Notes: a model not told the origin generated them from the letters alone. Counted from the stretch's first letter, positions 20,901-33,098 are shown. The stretch: 64,000 nucleotides of DNA from Pocillopora verrucosa (GCF_036669915.1 NC_089318.1:22900725-22964724); one strand, 5' to 3'. A program made the numbers and translations.

Positions 20901-22913
20901 AACCCCCCTCCCCGGCTTAATTCAGCTACGTCATCGTTCTATTAGCTACATATCTTCTCTTGTGTCGTCGTTCTTTGAGGTTTGGGGTAAAGGTACGATA
21001 TACTGATTATCACATAAAGAAAGTGATAACATTTACTTTGATGTAGAGCTGCAAGCTCACGAATTTTGAAGCGATTTTCAACTGACTGCCTAGAGTTATC
21101 CGGGCCGGATCGGTTTAACCTCTTTTCGCTCAATATTTGGTTCAGAAAACTCGCGCTACTTTCTAAGACAATCAGATGCCAAATTAAGACCAATCCTGCG
21201 ACTCAGTCACTCTATTTGACAGTGTTTCAGGCAGTTTGCTTGTTTTCCCTTTGAGTTCTTACTTGTGGCTTTTAATGTTTTCATTTATTATGATGGCCAT
21301 TGTGGTTTCTTCAGTTTTGGTATTAAAAACTTAATAAAAAGGCTACTATTAAATTATAACGAGATATCAATCTCAACTTTTTTAATCAGCTGCTAAGATT
21401 CTTTACCAGCTCCCCTTGTGCTAAATCCTTTGAGCCTCCTTTTCAGGTTCGTTCAGGAATTCACTGAAGAGGAAGTGAAAAGCGAAAAGTTTGTGGTCGC
21501 AGTTCATGCTGTTACACAGAGAAGAAGCAAACTGCGTTCCCGAAAATGGGCGACGGAATTTTACAAGCTATTGATGAATCGGTGAGATGTACGAGTAGAG
21601 AAAATGTGTATCGTTTAACTAAGACAAAAATAATCATACAAACAGCCACATTCAAATAATCGTTGTGCTTTCCACCCTTGTGCACGTTATACCATAGTTT
21701 CTTCTCTTTGTCTGACGCAAAAAATTCAAGTTGAGTCCGGTGGGAGAAGTAGCAAAGGTCTCACTTTGCGTCAATACAATCTCGTTTCCAGGTTTCCCTC
21801 TTGCCGAATCTAGTGAATCGCGCACTTTCCGACCACTGGTCGAATGAACGAGGACTCTAGGGACGAGATCGGTTCAAGGTTGTCTAAGATCACGGGTTAT
21901 AACATGATTTAATAATTTAATGAGCTAATAAGACCATGAGTTAAGACAGAACATATCGTTTTTTGGTCATGTTGGCTTAATCACAGCGATTCCGTAAATA
22001 TTTCTTTAACTTTGATTGTCTGCGGATTTAGAAAGTCTTGACTGTCTCTTCAAACATGTCAAAAAGTCTACATGTCGAGCTTTGTAGTCAGTGTTATCTT
22101 TGTGTTCAGCCTTGCTCCCTGTATTATTTTTTGCAGATATCAAAACAGACTCGTCCGCTGTGTTTTCTTCAAACCATCTTTTAAACTGAGGGCTTTGGTA
22201 ATACTTTCAAAGCCATTTTTCTCGTAAGTATTCTATCTCACAAAGGTACTGACAGAAAAGAGTATTCACAACTTGATACGCTCAATGTGTTTCTTTCACG
22301 GCTTCCTAAATCCAAATTTAATATACAAACTAATACCTTCTAGCGACTATTTGTATTTCAGCCGATTGACCGACCGACCTAACAAAGAACGTCCGTCAGT
22401 CAGGTTGACCACTGGTAAACAGGTTGAAGAACGTCTGACCCGCCGACTATTTGATGGACCGACCAACCGAAACACGTTGACTAACAAACTGACTGACTAA
22501 ATATCACCGTAAAAATCTTGCCGAAAACTTTCTGGTTTTGTATTTGACTGATTGACTGACCACCTGACACCTTTGAGTAACAAAAAAATTAACCGTATCC
22601 CCTCGCATAAAAGAATATCACAATGAAAAAATTTCGAAAGATGAGTGGTTTCGTTGTTTATGTCACAGAAACGACATGAGGGAAAAAATTGTTATCGTGA
22701 AGAGCAGGCGAAAATTTTCTAAGGCTCAAGGTAAAGTCGCATGTAAATTTGACGATACTGCCCTCATTAGTGTGTACTGAGGGCTTCTTTTCTGAGCACC
22801 GGTATTTCTACTGTGTGTAGTTTTGTACGCCGGTTACACAACTGGTAAAAATTAATCACGTTCAATTTTCATTTTTAGGTTTACCAGACAGTGATTCAAC
22901 CGAACAGACATAA
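17921..22913 (+). CDS. BNIP2/caytaxin-like BCH (CRAL-TRIO) domain gene, unit A, multi-exon
   Basis: Exons with phase-matched GT/AG borders: 19183-19549, 20122-20226, 20496-20610 (or from 20412), 21447-21581, 22137-22223, 22669-22730, 22879-22913 (stop TAA). The upstream coding block 17921-18695 is acidic and Ser-rich; its internal borders are not resolved, but its donor at 18695 is in phase with 19183. The C-terminal half reads like a BCH domain: DGEDIIVVNPSKIPS, FVVAVHAVTQRR, RLVRCVFFKPSFKLRAL followed by SKPFFS, matching the order of BNIP2-family signatures as I remember them. BCH proteins are cytosolic scaffolds binding small GTPases or lipids. Oddity: an in-frame TGA at 19447-19449 inside the second coding block, shared with unit B. 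Either that exon is terminal in one isoform, or a splice choice avoids it, or the gene is decaying. Confidence 0.55.
22330..22580. repeat. Degenerate GACT/GACC tetranucleotide tract
   Basis: An intron of the BCH gene carries a decayed run of GACC, GACT and CGAC units (for example GATTGACCGACCGACC). It is conserved in unit B near 55,490-55,700 with small indels. Confidence 0.5.
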
Positions 22914-24946
22914 TGAATAAGTCTAATTTTTTTCCTTTACTCCAGTGTTGCCTTAAGTAAGAATTACTTGAAGAATTACTTGGAAAACAATATTACTGAA
23001 TACTGCAACAAAGATGGATACTTTCTCTCTTTTGACATCGTTTAACACCAAATAAAGAAATACTTTGTTTAATTTTACCCTTCACCATTATTCGTTTAAC
23101 GTTTTCCAACATGTCCAAGTTCTTCTTGTTTCCGTTTTCTACCAGCATATTTCCTACACCTTCTTTTTCTTTATGTTATTTTCATTTCTCTCTAATTGAC
23201 AAATGAATGGCACTTTGTTCTGTTGCCGCAGAAATACAAATCTCCACGTCTTTCACAGAAAAATAAAATTGGGCAAATCGCATGGTTAGAGACTTGCTTT
23301 ATGAAGCTTAGATATTAGAGGATTTGTTCCGGTGTTGGTATTATTAAGTTTCCATGCACACCTTCCTTCTTTTTTATCCTCTGTTTCTGCCTGTTCAGCA
23401 TTTTCCAAGGCCGTAACTTGCAGAAACAGCGTCCAGAATAATCTCAGAGTTTCGGAATTGTACGCTAGGCAACAGGATCAGTCACGATGGTGTAGTTTTA
23501 TTACTCTTTGTAAGAGTGATCTTTGGCCAAATTAGAAGTTCTTGATGGACGCGTACAGAATAATATTGATAGCTAGAGAAATGTGGAACTGTTTCAGTCG
23601 AATGCACTGATGGGTGGATTCTTCTCCTTTGGCAGCTGCTCTTGTTATTCATTAGTAATAGTCGAATGTGACCACCATTTTCATTTAAAAAATGTTAAAA
23701 CCAATCACGATTTAGACGTCCCTTTTTTTCCGGAAAGTCCTGGCACATGACGATAATGTTATGCTTAACTTTGTTCGAGTCATTTTAGCTCGGCATGATC
23801 CACGCTTAATTTCCAAGTACTACTTTACTGAAAACCTTTGGTAATAATTTTGCTACACGGCCGACAGAAACCCAATTGACAACTTTTTTTTGTCGATAAT
23901 GATCAACGCATTACATCCATCTCGCAAATAAATGAGCTAAGTTCGAAGTTCGTCATCTTAATTCTAACGATAAGTTTTCAATGCGAAGGGGAAAATTTTA
24001 TTCGTCAGGATTCTACATTTAGTTTCGCAAACTTTGTTAAAAATCCTTTCTCTAAACTGGCATCTCCAATCCTGGCTTCGTTGAAGCTGTTGACTCTCTA
24101 TGAATGTGCTTTAGAATGTCTTACAAACAAGTAGCGCTTCTTCATAAACTTTGCGATAGTGTCTGGAGGTAATGACAAGTATGAGTGTGAGTTACTGAAC
24201 GCTGATATGTTTAAACAACTAGATAAGTTTGCTGCAAGTAGAGATTTTCATCACTACAATAACAAGGTTAGTTCTAACTTTACTGTTGTGTCGTTGATTT
24301 TCAAGTAGTTCTTAATCGCATGCTGCCAAGGCTTAAATTCTCTGAAATACAAACCAAGATATCCAACTAATGTTACGGTGAATTTAGCACTGTTCTAACA
24401 TACCAAATATCTTCCTATTTATTTCATATTGAACCAGTCGCGATATTTAAAGAAACACAAAGGTGAGTTTTTGGAAAGCAATTTCTTGATGAAAACCAAC
24501 CATCGACACTCTCTTGGATTTTTAATATTAATTCTGACACAGTGAAACAATAGAGATATCTGCAAATCATTTCTTTGTTTCGCCTCTAACAAGTACATAT
24601 GTTTTGTACCAAGGACATGCGTCTTGCATCAATTTGATGATCAATTTTTTGGTTTCATTGATGAGAAGGCTCCAATTGAATTCGAGCCTTCTCATCAACA
24701 GCACGTATTGTTCAACTTCAAATTAAACCAAGAGAATACGAACTGATATTCTCTAGATAAAACCATTACCGAGTGTAGTCAGAAGCACACAAAAACAAAC
24801 TCAATAAACTAAATAAGAAAAAACTAAATAAGAAAATAACTCAAATTAAAAAGATGGAATATGAAAAATAAAACTAAACTCCTTCATGATGAATTGAGCT
24901 ATGCTGGGCCATCAAAATTTTTGAATGGCTAATTTTGTTTTAACAG
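22914..24946. other. Spacer between BCH gene and lectin exon
   Basis: No gene supported. It is nearly identical to 56,049-58,080. A 67-codon plus frame (23332-23535) lacks an ATG and has no recognisable product. Upstream exons of the lectin gene could lie here but none is identifiable. Confidence 0.4.
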
Positions 24947-25251
24947 AGATGCCAACAACTTTTTCAACAGGTCACTTTTTAATCTGCAGGGGTGAATCTG
25001 GCCAAATGAGATGCAAAAAAGAGGGAAAGATAAACATTCTGTCTGCAAACTATGGCAGGCTAGATTCTTGCACATTTCCTCACTGGATGACTACTGACAC
25101 CAACTGCTGCACAGGGAATCCTCTTGCTCAAGTGCAGCAAATTTGCCAAAGAAATTTTACCTTTTAGCTGGAAGCAACCAATGTGTTTCTCGTAGATGGC
25201 CCATGCATGGGAACATATAAGTATCTATTTGTTGAATATCAATGTCAATGA
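24947..25251 (+). pseudogene. SUEL/Gal_Lectin domain exon with in-frame TAG (unit A)
   Basis: Follows a TTTTGTTTTAACAG acceptor. The frame gives ICRGESGQMRCK, then INILSANYGRLDSCTF, TNCC and VQQICQRN, then a TAG at 25165-25167, and continues in the same frame with LEATNVFLVDGPCMGTYKYL to a TGA at 25249. Order and spacing of ANYGR, C, T.C, V...C and the A.N.F..PC.GTYKYL terminus match the L-rhamnose/D-galactose-binding lectin (SUEL) domain. Such domains are extracellular carbohydrate binders. The stop removes the last part of the domain, including the DPC-GTYKYL signature that contributes to sugar binding. The same stop is in unit B, so it predates the duplication. Confidence 0.75.
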
Positions 25252-25322
25252 CACTTGACACTTGACACTCAGAAAATTTAAGGTAACTTACCCTTAAAGT
25301 CTCAAAATCTGATTTTTAATTC

Positions 25323-25443
25323 GGATCAATATCAGTATCTGGGCAACTGCCCACCTACCCCTCCCCCTAACTTGTTATCAATAGACTGTTGTTGGGTTAG
25401 GGGAGGGGTAGGTGGGCAGTTGCCCAGATACTGATATTGATCC
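25323..25443. mobile_element. 121-bp palindromic foldback element (unit A)
   Basis: Two ~48-bp arms, GGATCAATATCAGTATCTGG...CCTAAC and its inverse, are separated by about 24 bp. They differ by a single C in one arm. This looks like a foldback MITE and would form a long hairpin in RNA. An almost identical copy is at 58458-58578. Confidence 0.75.
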
Positions 25444-26528
25444 TTATTGATTGATATTAATTCTTCCCTCTAGCTGCTACACAATTCCTTGTAAATAAAT
25501 CAGGAGAATTTGGTGTTAGATCAAGACTACTACTTTCTACCTGATAAGTTTGAGTATTCTCATTACATGTTGGCTGGATAATGTGTGGATGTTACAGGGA
25601 GAAGTTACATGTTCATCACTTATGGGAGTTAAAAGGGTTAAGAGACTTAATCTCAGACGATCTGAAGTCTGTACCTATGCTCCCAGCCTCCTCTCCCTGA
25701 GTAGAGAGGTATACTACTACTGCCATATTTAAAAATTTCACCTATGTGCTTGATGATACTGATTGCAATTGAGTACCACCTGCCAATAAGGCTACATGCA
25801 TTGCAAGAAAAGAGCAGTACAAGACAGTGCTTTCCTTGCTAAAAGTGCAATAATGAAATAACCACAGAGAAATGAAGATGTACAGAAAATATTACTGGCA
25901 GTGGTAAAATGGCTGGCTAAACATTTCAGCTAGGGCTGTGGGGGGAAGTGCGGGGGAATTTATCTTGTATGATACAACAAATAGACTGCAATAAATAATA
26001 GTAAAGACAGCAAGTGGAATTTCAATGGAGTTTAATTTGTCAATCACAAGTATATGATTACAGACCAACCTTGATAACACGAAATCCTGTTACCAATCGA
26101 TCATAACCATCACAATTAAAAACAAAAAAACCAGTAACATTTATTTGAGAAGATATCTCTGGTAGAGACATTTTCTAAAGAGAAAAATTGTTCCATTTTG
26201 GAAATTCCCCAGGTTTGTAGGGTAATTAAGTGGCTGTTGCTATGGTTATTGTAATCAAATCTGTGATTGGAGGATTTACCTGAGTGGACTTGGTGTGATT
26301 GGCTGCTTTGGCTGTCTTATTACAATTTTCAATTACAGCCATCTTTCTCATTACAACTCTACAGAAGAATAAGTGAAAAATGAAGCAGCTAATGCACCAA
26401 TCACATTTGAGGAAATTGTAATGGTTATGATTACCTGTAACAATTTAAATACCCTCCTATTCAGAGGTTTCAAAATATTTTGAAGATGGCATCAGACTAT
26501 GCAAAAGTTGGTGACTGTGAAAAGTTCT
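25444..26528. other. MITE-rich spacer, no gene
   Basis: Contains at 25,540-25,645 the partial right end of a GGGAGTTAAAAGGGTTAA-type MITE related to the element at 26529. The remainder shows nothing recognisable. It aligns with 58,579-59,660. Confidence 0.45.
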
Positions 26529-26732
26529 TTAACCCTTTAGCTCCCAAGATCTCATTAGTAATTCTCCTTACTGTCTGCCATATATTTCTTGTGATGTTAG
26601 TTTCAAGAATTTGTCATTGGATCAACTAATAATCCCCTAATTAATATTTTTCTTTGTTCAGACATCACTTGTCTGCTTGATATTGTAAGGAGAAATTCTG
26701 TCCTGGTCACATAAGGGAGTTAAAAGGTTAAA
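26529..26732. mobile_element. Short TIR MITE, TTTAACCCTTTA family (unit A)
   Basis: A ~204-bp element with inverted termini: left TTTAACCCTTTAGCTCCC, right end the inverse of TTTAACCTTTTAACTCCC. No coding capacity. Also present at 59661-59865. I associate this repeat type with coral genomes. Confidence 0.65.
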
Positions 26733-26999
26733 GGCATTAAAAGTAATCATTTTAAACAGAGTAGCAGGCAACATTTTATCAAGTAGCCAGTAGAACTCTG
26801 GTGGAAGGTGGCTTGTTTTGAAACCCCTTCCTAGTTCTCTAAGGCAGAGCTATCAACAGTAATATCTTTGCACATATGAGCATAAGTAAATGAATATATG
26901 CATATTAAAGGTATTACATTTATTATTGTTATTATACAGTCAGGTAATAAACATTGTAAGTGGTTATAAACACAATCAAACACTGGATGACAGGTGACT

Positions 27000-28660
27000 A
27001 AAGCCTGAAAGAATACAGGCTCAGCGAAAAACATAAGTACCTCTGAAATTTACCTCTGGAAGACAAAGAAACAACAAAAACTACCTAAATTCTTTAAGTG
27101 TAGGTAATAACAAGTGCTATTCAGTGTAAATAAGCATGAGTACCATTTTCAAAGTCCTTATTTACACCAAATTACATGTCTTGAGAAATCATGTGATTAC
27201 TAAGTAATATTTACACCAAAAAAGTATCACAGAAAGTGAGGACAGACAAACTGTTGAGAGTGTACACTTTATTTGTAATTTGTACTTGTGCTACAACTTT
27301 GCACTTGTGTTGCATGGTAAATGCACTCATTTTCAGCTAATCAGAAGCTGGCACTATCTTCATACATTGTTAGGGTACAACATTACAATCATTGATCCTG
27401 TCCTCCCTTATGGCCTGACATGTGCAGTACAAAGTCAATTAATGCTTGATGTTCATATTGACAGTGTACCTTCTAACATCAGAAAACTTTTTACAAGAAC
27501 TTCAAACATCCATACACATACTAATCACTCATCAATGTCACATCTCTTTAGTGATAAGTACTCAAGGCTTAAAACGGAAAGAAAGGCCTTTTTGACATAT
27601 TGGTGTCAAAGTCTGGAATGATATGCCTAATGAATATAAAAATTTATCAAAGACATCCTTCAAAAAAGAAACAAAGAGCTCATCTCAATATCCTAGAAAC
27701 TGGAGATTCTCACATGGAGCCTGATGAGATAATGCTAAAATTCAAACACACCAAAATTGAACCAAATTGAACCAGTTCTACAATGTGTTTTGTACACTTA
27801 GAAACTCTAGAATTTCCTGTCCTTTACAATTGAACATCTGTCATTTTCCCTTTTTTTTTCTTTTTTGGTGTATATTTTGTCTTTTCAGTTATGTTATATT
27901 TCTTCATTTCCGTTTTATTTCCAGTTTAATAAATTAAGGTCATAAAGAAAAGAAAAAAAATTAGACCAGCCTTGGTTAGCATTTGCTATCTATGAGTCGA
28001 AGGAATATCTTGTAAATATGTAAGAAAATGAAAATAAAAGTGTGTGCGTGTGACCACAGATAGGGCATCAACAACAACTCTAAAAACACTCAAACAAAAA
28101 GGATCCAACAGAAACACAAGCAAGGAAATTAATTTAAGCAAACTCTTAATCAAAGCTGTGTGGAATAATTTACACCCTCATGTAACAAAATCAAAGTATC
28201 TCTTTCTAAATTAACTCAACCAACTTTAGAGGAACAAGCTATAGCCCTAATAAATTATTTGATGATGTGACAGTATTGTAAAAGAATGTTCTTTCCATAT
28301 CATTGGTGTATGCAAGAGGAACATGATGAGAAGTGAATTATTGCATCAGGGGTCTATAATTTTCAAGACATGACAATTTCTGATCAGTGCGTGTCCATCC
28401 AAATCTTTTTGAAGAGGCTGATTTCAATCAAGCAGCAAGCAGTCGTGTCAAAGAAACTTTTTGCACTACAAAAGAACTTTAATTACTCAAAACTGATTTG
28501 AAAGCCATCATGGCTGTCATCCATTTGTTTTGGTGACCAAATAAGACAGCATTATATGCATAGAGAACAGTACAGAGAACATGGATACTGATGTTAGCAT
28601 GTTAAGGGTTAACAAATAATTGATCACTCTTGTAAACCAGTTCATCAGGAAGTAAATTTT
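27000..28660 (+). mobile_element. LINE remnant at the start of unit B
   Basis: The plus frame near 27,460-27,620 gives a reverse-transcriptase C-terminus (PSNIRKLFTRTSNIHTH with a following aromatic segment). A one-base shift then leads to VKVWNDMPNEYKNL and FKKE, the usual WN-P tail of non-LTR elements. A second piece at 28,080-28,190 encodes a related IKAVWNNL tail. Both are decayed. The stretch is repeated at 60,125-61,780 and partly at 1-1140. Confidence 0.6.
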
Positions 28661-28675
28661 AAATGTGGGATATTG

Positions 28676-29105
28676 ATCAAATGAAGCCTTTAAGTGCTAC
28701 TGTGGTTCTTTCTTTATTCACTCCGAGCTTTCGCCGTTCTACAGCATCATCAGGGAGGACGATAAAATATTTGCGCTATGGTTTTAAACGTTGGAGGTGC
28801 CACTGTAAATTAGCATAGTGTAAAACTAGCCAGTAGGACGCATGAAAACTAATGGTGTGATAAAATGTTCTAAAATATGTGTTTAAAACAGTTAATAAAA
28901 TAGCTCATTAAAATAAATCATTAAAATAGAAGATCTTTAAGTTCAGTGCATTCCTCACGGGAGTTCAGTCCCGGTTTGAGCTTTCTGATGTAATACGCTT
29001 CGTACAATCGCAGATTGACGGGGTCATTTTCACGCGTGATTACTTTGACTTCAATGTTATGGCTGTTGTTGTGATGGTGTGTTGTGAGATGTTTTTTTGA
29101 CTTCT
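28676..29105 (-). mobile_element. Penelope-like element fragment with GIY-YIG tail (unit B only)
   Basis: On the minus strand, an open frame ending near 28921 encodes DPVNLRLYEAYYIRKLKPGL followed by NSREEC, the C-terminal end of a GIY-YIG module as found in Penelope-like elements. It is inserted where unit C reads directly from GATCAAATGAAG into other sequence. It occupies the interval where unit A carries the AFMID copy. 5' truncated. Confidence 0.65.
28725..28753 (-). ncRNA. Second hammerhead-like motif (Penelope-like fragment, unit B)
   Basis: The minus strand reads CTGATGA, a five-pair hairpin (GCTGT / ACGGC), then GAAAGCTC. It has the same layout as the motif at 5281-5328, including one extra U before stem II, but a different sequence. 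That supports a conserved RNA fold in two separate elements. Confidence 0.45.
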
Positions 29106-29139
29106 CTCTTCTTTGACTGGTGCAGGATTTTCTTATCAA

Positions 29140-30251
29140 TGCATTTTTAGAAAAGTGTCAGTTGATGCAAGGCTATAATTGTGGAATGTTTTTGTTCCAA
29201 ATAAGAGCTGGTGAGTATGAGCTGTGAGCTGGCTAGAGATCATATTATTTAACTATATATATAATTTTTTTTTTAGATAGACAGCTACAGTAAAATACAC
29301 AATAAAAAGGAAAGGTAAGAGTTTTTTTCTTTGTGTCTTTAGAAACCACAGTGACATTTCGTTTTAACGATTTTCTAGTGATCTTGATGTGGGAATACTA
29401 CTGCAGAGCACATAGATGGGGAAATATAAGGATCGAAATCTGTTAATGTATTACAGCCATACTAAAGGCACGAAGTCATAGGGCCAGAAAGGCAATAATA
29501 GCATACTGGCAATTAGATGTTTCCCAATATCCTTGCTAATTCTAAGATCACTGCAAGCACGAGAACAATCCTTTTTGTAGTAAATAAACGGTAGAATACA
29601 AGGTTTAACAAGTTAAGTTAAACTTGTCAGTATTTCATCCCACTCACTTACAAAACAGTTGTGATTTACTCACTGTTTGTCGAACCTTACTGCCTCCTTG
29701 TTTCCATGCAAACTATGTTCTGCTAGCAGGCCAGAGTGTTTGACCGAACTGAACTATTGCAATACCTCGTTATTAACCTAAATCACTTGAATTAAACCGA
29801 ATATCACTCCGAAAGGCATTTTAATATCTAGATAATGAATCGAGTACCTTGAACTTATCACAAAAATTTCCAAAAATCTTCAAATGCCTCAGCTTTCTAA
29901 AGAGAGGAACACAAGACGTGGAGAACTAAGGCGAGTCAAAGAGAAATGGGGGGAGGGGATGGTAAGGTAAATCTATGTTTCTGATATCAGTGGCTAAGGT
30001 CGTTCGCTTCTCTCAAAGTGAGGCAAAAGCTAACTTTGAAAACTTCGGAATGCAATCAGAAAAAAAATTGGGATGAATTCTCTTTCCAGTCGATAAATTT
30101 TCTATGATGACGTGACGATGAGCATTAAGGGGTGGTTGAAAAGCATCATAGTCACGTGATGCATTCTCTATCTACAAACTTCTTAAATTTCACTTTCGAA
30201 GGCGACGAACACAGTAAGTAATTTCTGTTCACTTTGTTCGATATTATAGTA
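29140..30251. other. Conserved noncoding block, unit B
   Basis: No gene seen. It is the counterpart of 2,690-3,830, with the TGACGTGA element and the GTCACGTGA E-box near 30,110-30,160. A few indels and substitutions separate it from A and C. Confidence 0.45.
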
Positions 30252-30747
30252 CAGTCGAACCTCGATTATCCGGACTCATCGGGACCTCGGTAAATAGTCC
30301 GGATAATCGAGAGTCCGGATAGTCGAAAATATGAATATTAATGAGATAGAAATGTGAAATAATTATCTGCTTATCTTTAATCAATAGAACGGCTAGCTTT
30401 CGCTTCGTAGGCATGTTTTTTATTTGAGTTTACGATCGATCGCTCGTGTGTTTACATAGCCCACGCGGAAGGAACTAATCAAAGATGAAATTCCCTTGGC
30501 AACAAAACAATTGAGCTAACCATATATCAGCTGAACGCATCAGAATATTTCTTTGTCTCGTCGCACTTTCGAATTTTGAAGAGCGCACAGGATAATACGC
30601 TGTTTCAACAGTCTTTTGAAAGGATTATTGGGCTTTTTGCGACTTTGAGTTTTCAAGATCACAACTAATTAATATTCATAGAAAAATTGGGACCAGAGAA
30701 GAAAGTCCGGATAATCGAATAGTCCGGATAATCGAGGTTGGACTGCA
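30250..30747. mobile_element. Pogo/Tigger-like MITE (unit B copy)
   Basis: The element spans 30252-30745, starting CAGTCGAACCTCG and ending GGTTGGACTG. The right-hand TA has mutated to CA. Orthologous to the insertions at 3833 and 62773. Confidence 0.8.
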
Positions 30748-31393
30748 GTTTTACAGCTCGTGCGTTAGTTCTAATTCATTTAAAATGACGTAAGCGTAAT
30801 CTGTTAGAACAGTGAGCTATTTCCTTGATGAATATCCAACATCGACGTTGTGGTCGCCTAAATAATTTATTACGGTGGAAGGAAAACTGTGGCATCAAGC
30901 GAATCAAAAGACAAATTTCAGAGAATCTGATATATCTTAGTGATATGTACGTAAATGCTTCTAAACTGCCTGAAAATCTCGTACTAAAATAATCACCCAC
31001 GTGAACTTTATTTCTCTGAATAAATCTGATGTCTCCAAGTGGGCTGCCATCGAGCAGACTTCAAGCCGGAAGAATCTTGCTCGCGTTTGCAGGTAAAATG
31101 TTACTTGAGAAGCATAGACATGCGGTCTGTACGTTCCTCCAGTTGTTTCTTGAAGTGCTCTATGCTTAAAAATCCACAGAAAACGATAAAAGAAGGTTGA
31201 TTTCCGCCTTGTCATCCAGTCTAGCTTTCAATCCGCGAGTTCGTTTCCCGACCAGCGGCTGGCTGATAAAGGCTAGACACAGATTTACGTCGGAGTTGGG
31301 CCTCGAGTTTCAAGTTCATGTGATTAAGACCTTGATTACGCTGAAGAATTTCTCTCTTTTCGAGTTCATGATAGGTGTTTTGTGTTGTAACTT
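30748..31393. other. Upstream region with open 84-codon frame, unit B
   Basis: The minus-strand frame 30961-31215 (84 codons, ATG start) matches frames in A and C. The product is unrecognised. No splice sites, homology or other support that it is expressed. Confidence 0.35.
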
Positions 31394-32333
31394 AATAATT
31401 TAATAATAATAATCATTTATTCATTTCTAGTGCGCATCTTTACATGACAATGATCAGATGCGCATTCCTAAGTAAATATTATGTAAAAGAGAATTGAAGA
31501 AACTAAAGTATATATTATGTAGAAAGAGAAAATGCTAATAATATGCTAATAAAATCTCTATTAAGTATGTGCAAGACTAAAAGATAGGTCTTAAGATGAG
31601 TTTTAAAACTAGTAACACATGTGAATGAGCGAAGCTCACTAGGCAGAGAGTTCCACAATGACGGCGCCGCAACGATGAATGCCCGATCACCTAGCGTAGC
31701 CTTAGATTTCACTGATGGCATAGCTAGGAGTAGAGTATTAGAACCCCTGAGATTATAGCGTGATGCCTTTATACTAATTAAGGACCGTAGATACTGAGGG
31801 GCAAGGCCATGTAACGCCTTAAACGTGAGGAGAAGTACCTCGAAGTTGATGCGTGCCCTGATAGGCAACCAGTGCAAATTGCGCATTATTGGTGTTATAT
31901 GACAAAACCTTGGCGCATTACATACCAGCCTAGCGGAAGCATTCAGAACTTTCTGAATTTTTCGCAAGCTGGCTGTTTGGCAGCCCATACAGTAGGCTAT
32001 TGCAATAATCGATGCAGGACGTTATGAAAGCATGGACTAACGTCTCGGCCGTATCCTCTTGAGATTAATACTTGCGTATGCGTCGAATATTATACAAGTG
32101 GTAAAATGCAACAGAATAAAGCTTAGTGATAGGGCCAGACATAGTGAGCTGTGAATCGATTCATGATCCAAGGTTCCTAAGTACTGGAACAGGACTCACA
32201 TTAGCAGAGCCCACCTTGATATTATCAATATTAACTTTGGTTAGCTGTTGCTTTGTGCCTAGTATAAGAAACTCTGTTTTGTCGTCATTTAGTATTAGAA
32301 TGTCCGATATCATCTAGCTCCTGACATAACTTG
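31394..32333 (-). mobile_element. Non-LTR retrotransposon 3' fragment (unit B only)
   Basis: Inserted between GTAACTT and AACTTGT where A and C are continuous. The minus frame 31515-31988 carries a LINE RT C-terminus: SARLVCNAPRF, LHWLPIRARI, FKALHGLAPQYL, SLWNSLPSELR. Farther upstream (to about 32,330) an NDDKTEFLILG-type segment and an interrupted frame are visible. The element ends in an ATT-rich tail at the plus-strand left edge. 5' truncated and frame-broken. Confidence 0.8.
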
Positions 32334-33098
32334 TCAATGAAACAACCTGCATTTTTTTCGAAGGGAAAGTCGTGCCTCAGCATCGCCTTTATCTGGATTT
32401 CAATCACGAGGCCAAGAAATTTGAGACAGTTCTTGTAAGTAACTTTGTTGTTGTGAAACTGTTAGTTTATCATGTCAACAGCTTCTTTTGATTTTAACCA
32501 AATACCAGAATTTATCGGCTGATTTTGATCCCTAATTCCTCGCTAATTACAAAAACTTTCTAAAACGTGAATAATTATGATATATAAGACTGAGTAAGTC
32601 AAGCGAAACCGAATACATCAGGCTAATAACCTATGAGGACTGAGGGAAATTTTGGCGAGCTACCTGTCTTCAGAATGAACCGCATTTCTTTAGTAAGAAA
32701 CTATTAAATCGAGTGGCTGCAAACGGATCTAACACAGTTGAATTAAATCCTCAGATTAAAGTTGTGTCATTCATTTCACTCGAACAATCCGAAAAAGTTC
32801 GTGATGGAAAACTCAGGATAACTTATGGAAAACTTCTCTGTGGCCTGGACTTTGGCTATACTTTTAACAGTTGGCACTTTCCTGTGAAAAGTAATGAATA
32901 TTGAATCAAGCGGCTGCAAACGGATCTAACAAAGTTAAATTAAATCCTTACGCTGTCTCATTCATTTCATTCGAACTATCGGCAAAAGTTTGAAAATGGA
33001 CAACGTAGAAGAACTTAAAGCAACCTTCTCGATGGTTATAGGGCGACGAGCTTGAATCGAAGACCCGTTTTCAACTTATCATAACAATCTATACGCTA
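32334..33098. other. 5' flank of TPR-CHAT gene B, with duplicated leader
   Basis: Contains the two-copy ~200-bp leader (32,703-33,050) seen before gene A. The ATG homologous to gene A's start is present at 32,996, but its frame stops at a TGA after 19 codons. This is because about 86 bp present in A (6961-7050) are reduced to 4 bp here. Confidence 0.55.

Noticed and set aside
22879-22913. In-frame TGA of the BCH gene as a selenocysteine codon
   Set aside because: No selenoprotein family match and no recognisable SECIS hairpin near the stop at 22911.
23332-23535. 67-codon frame repeated at 56466-56669
   Set aside because: No ATG at the start, no recognisable product, and flanking sequence is equally conserved.
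25892-26080. Minus-strand 62-codon frame identical in both units (59026-59214)
   Set aside because: No homology, no splice signals; identity only reflects recent duplication.
32713-32904. Small protein upstream of TPR-CHAT gene B
   Set aside because: Starts at GTG only and is the decayed leader duplication.
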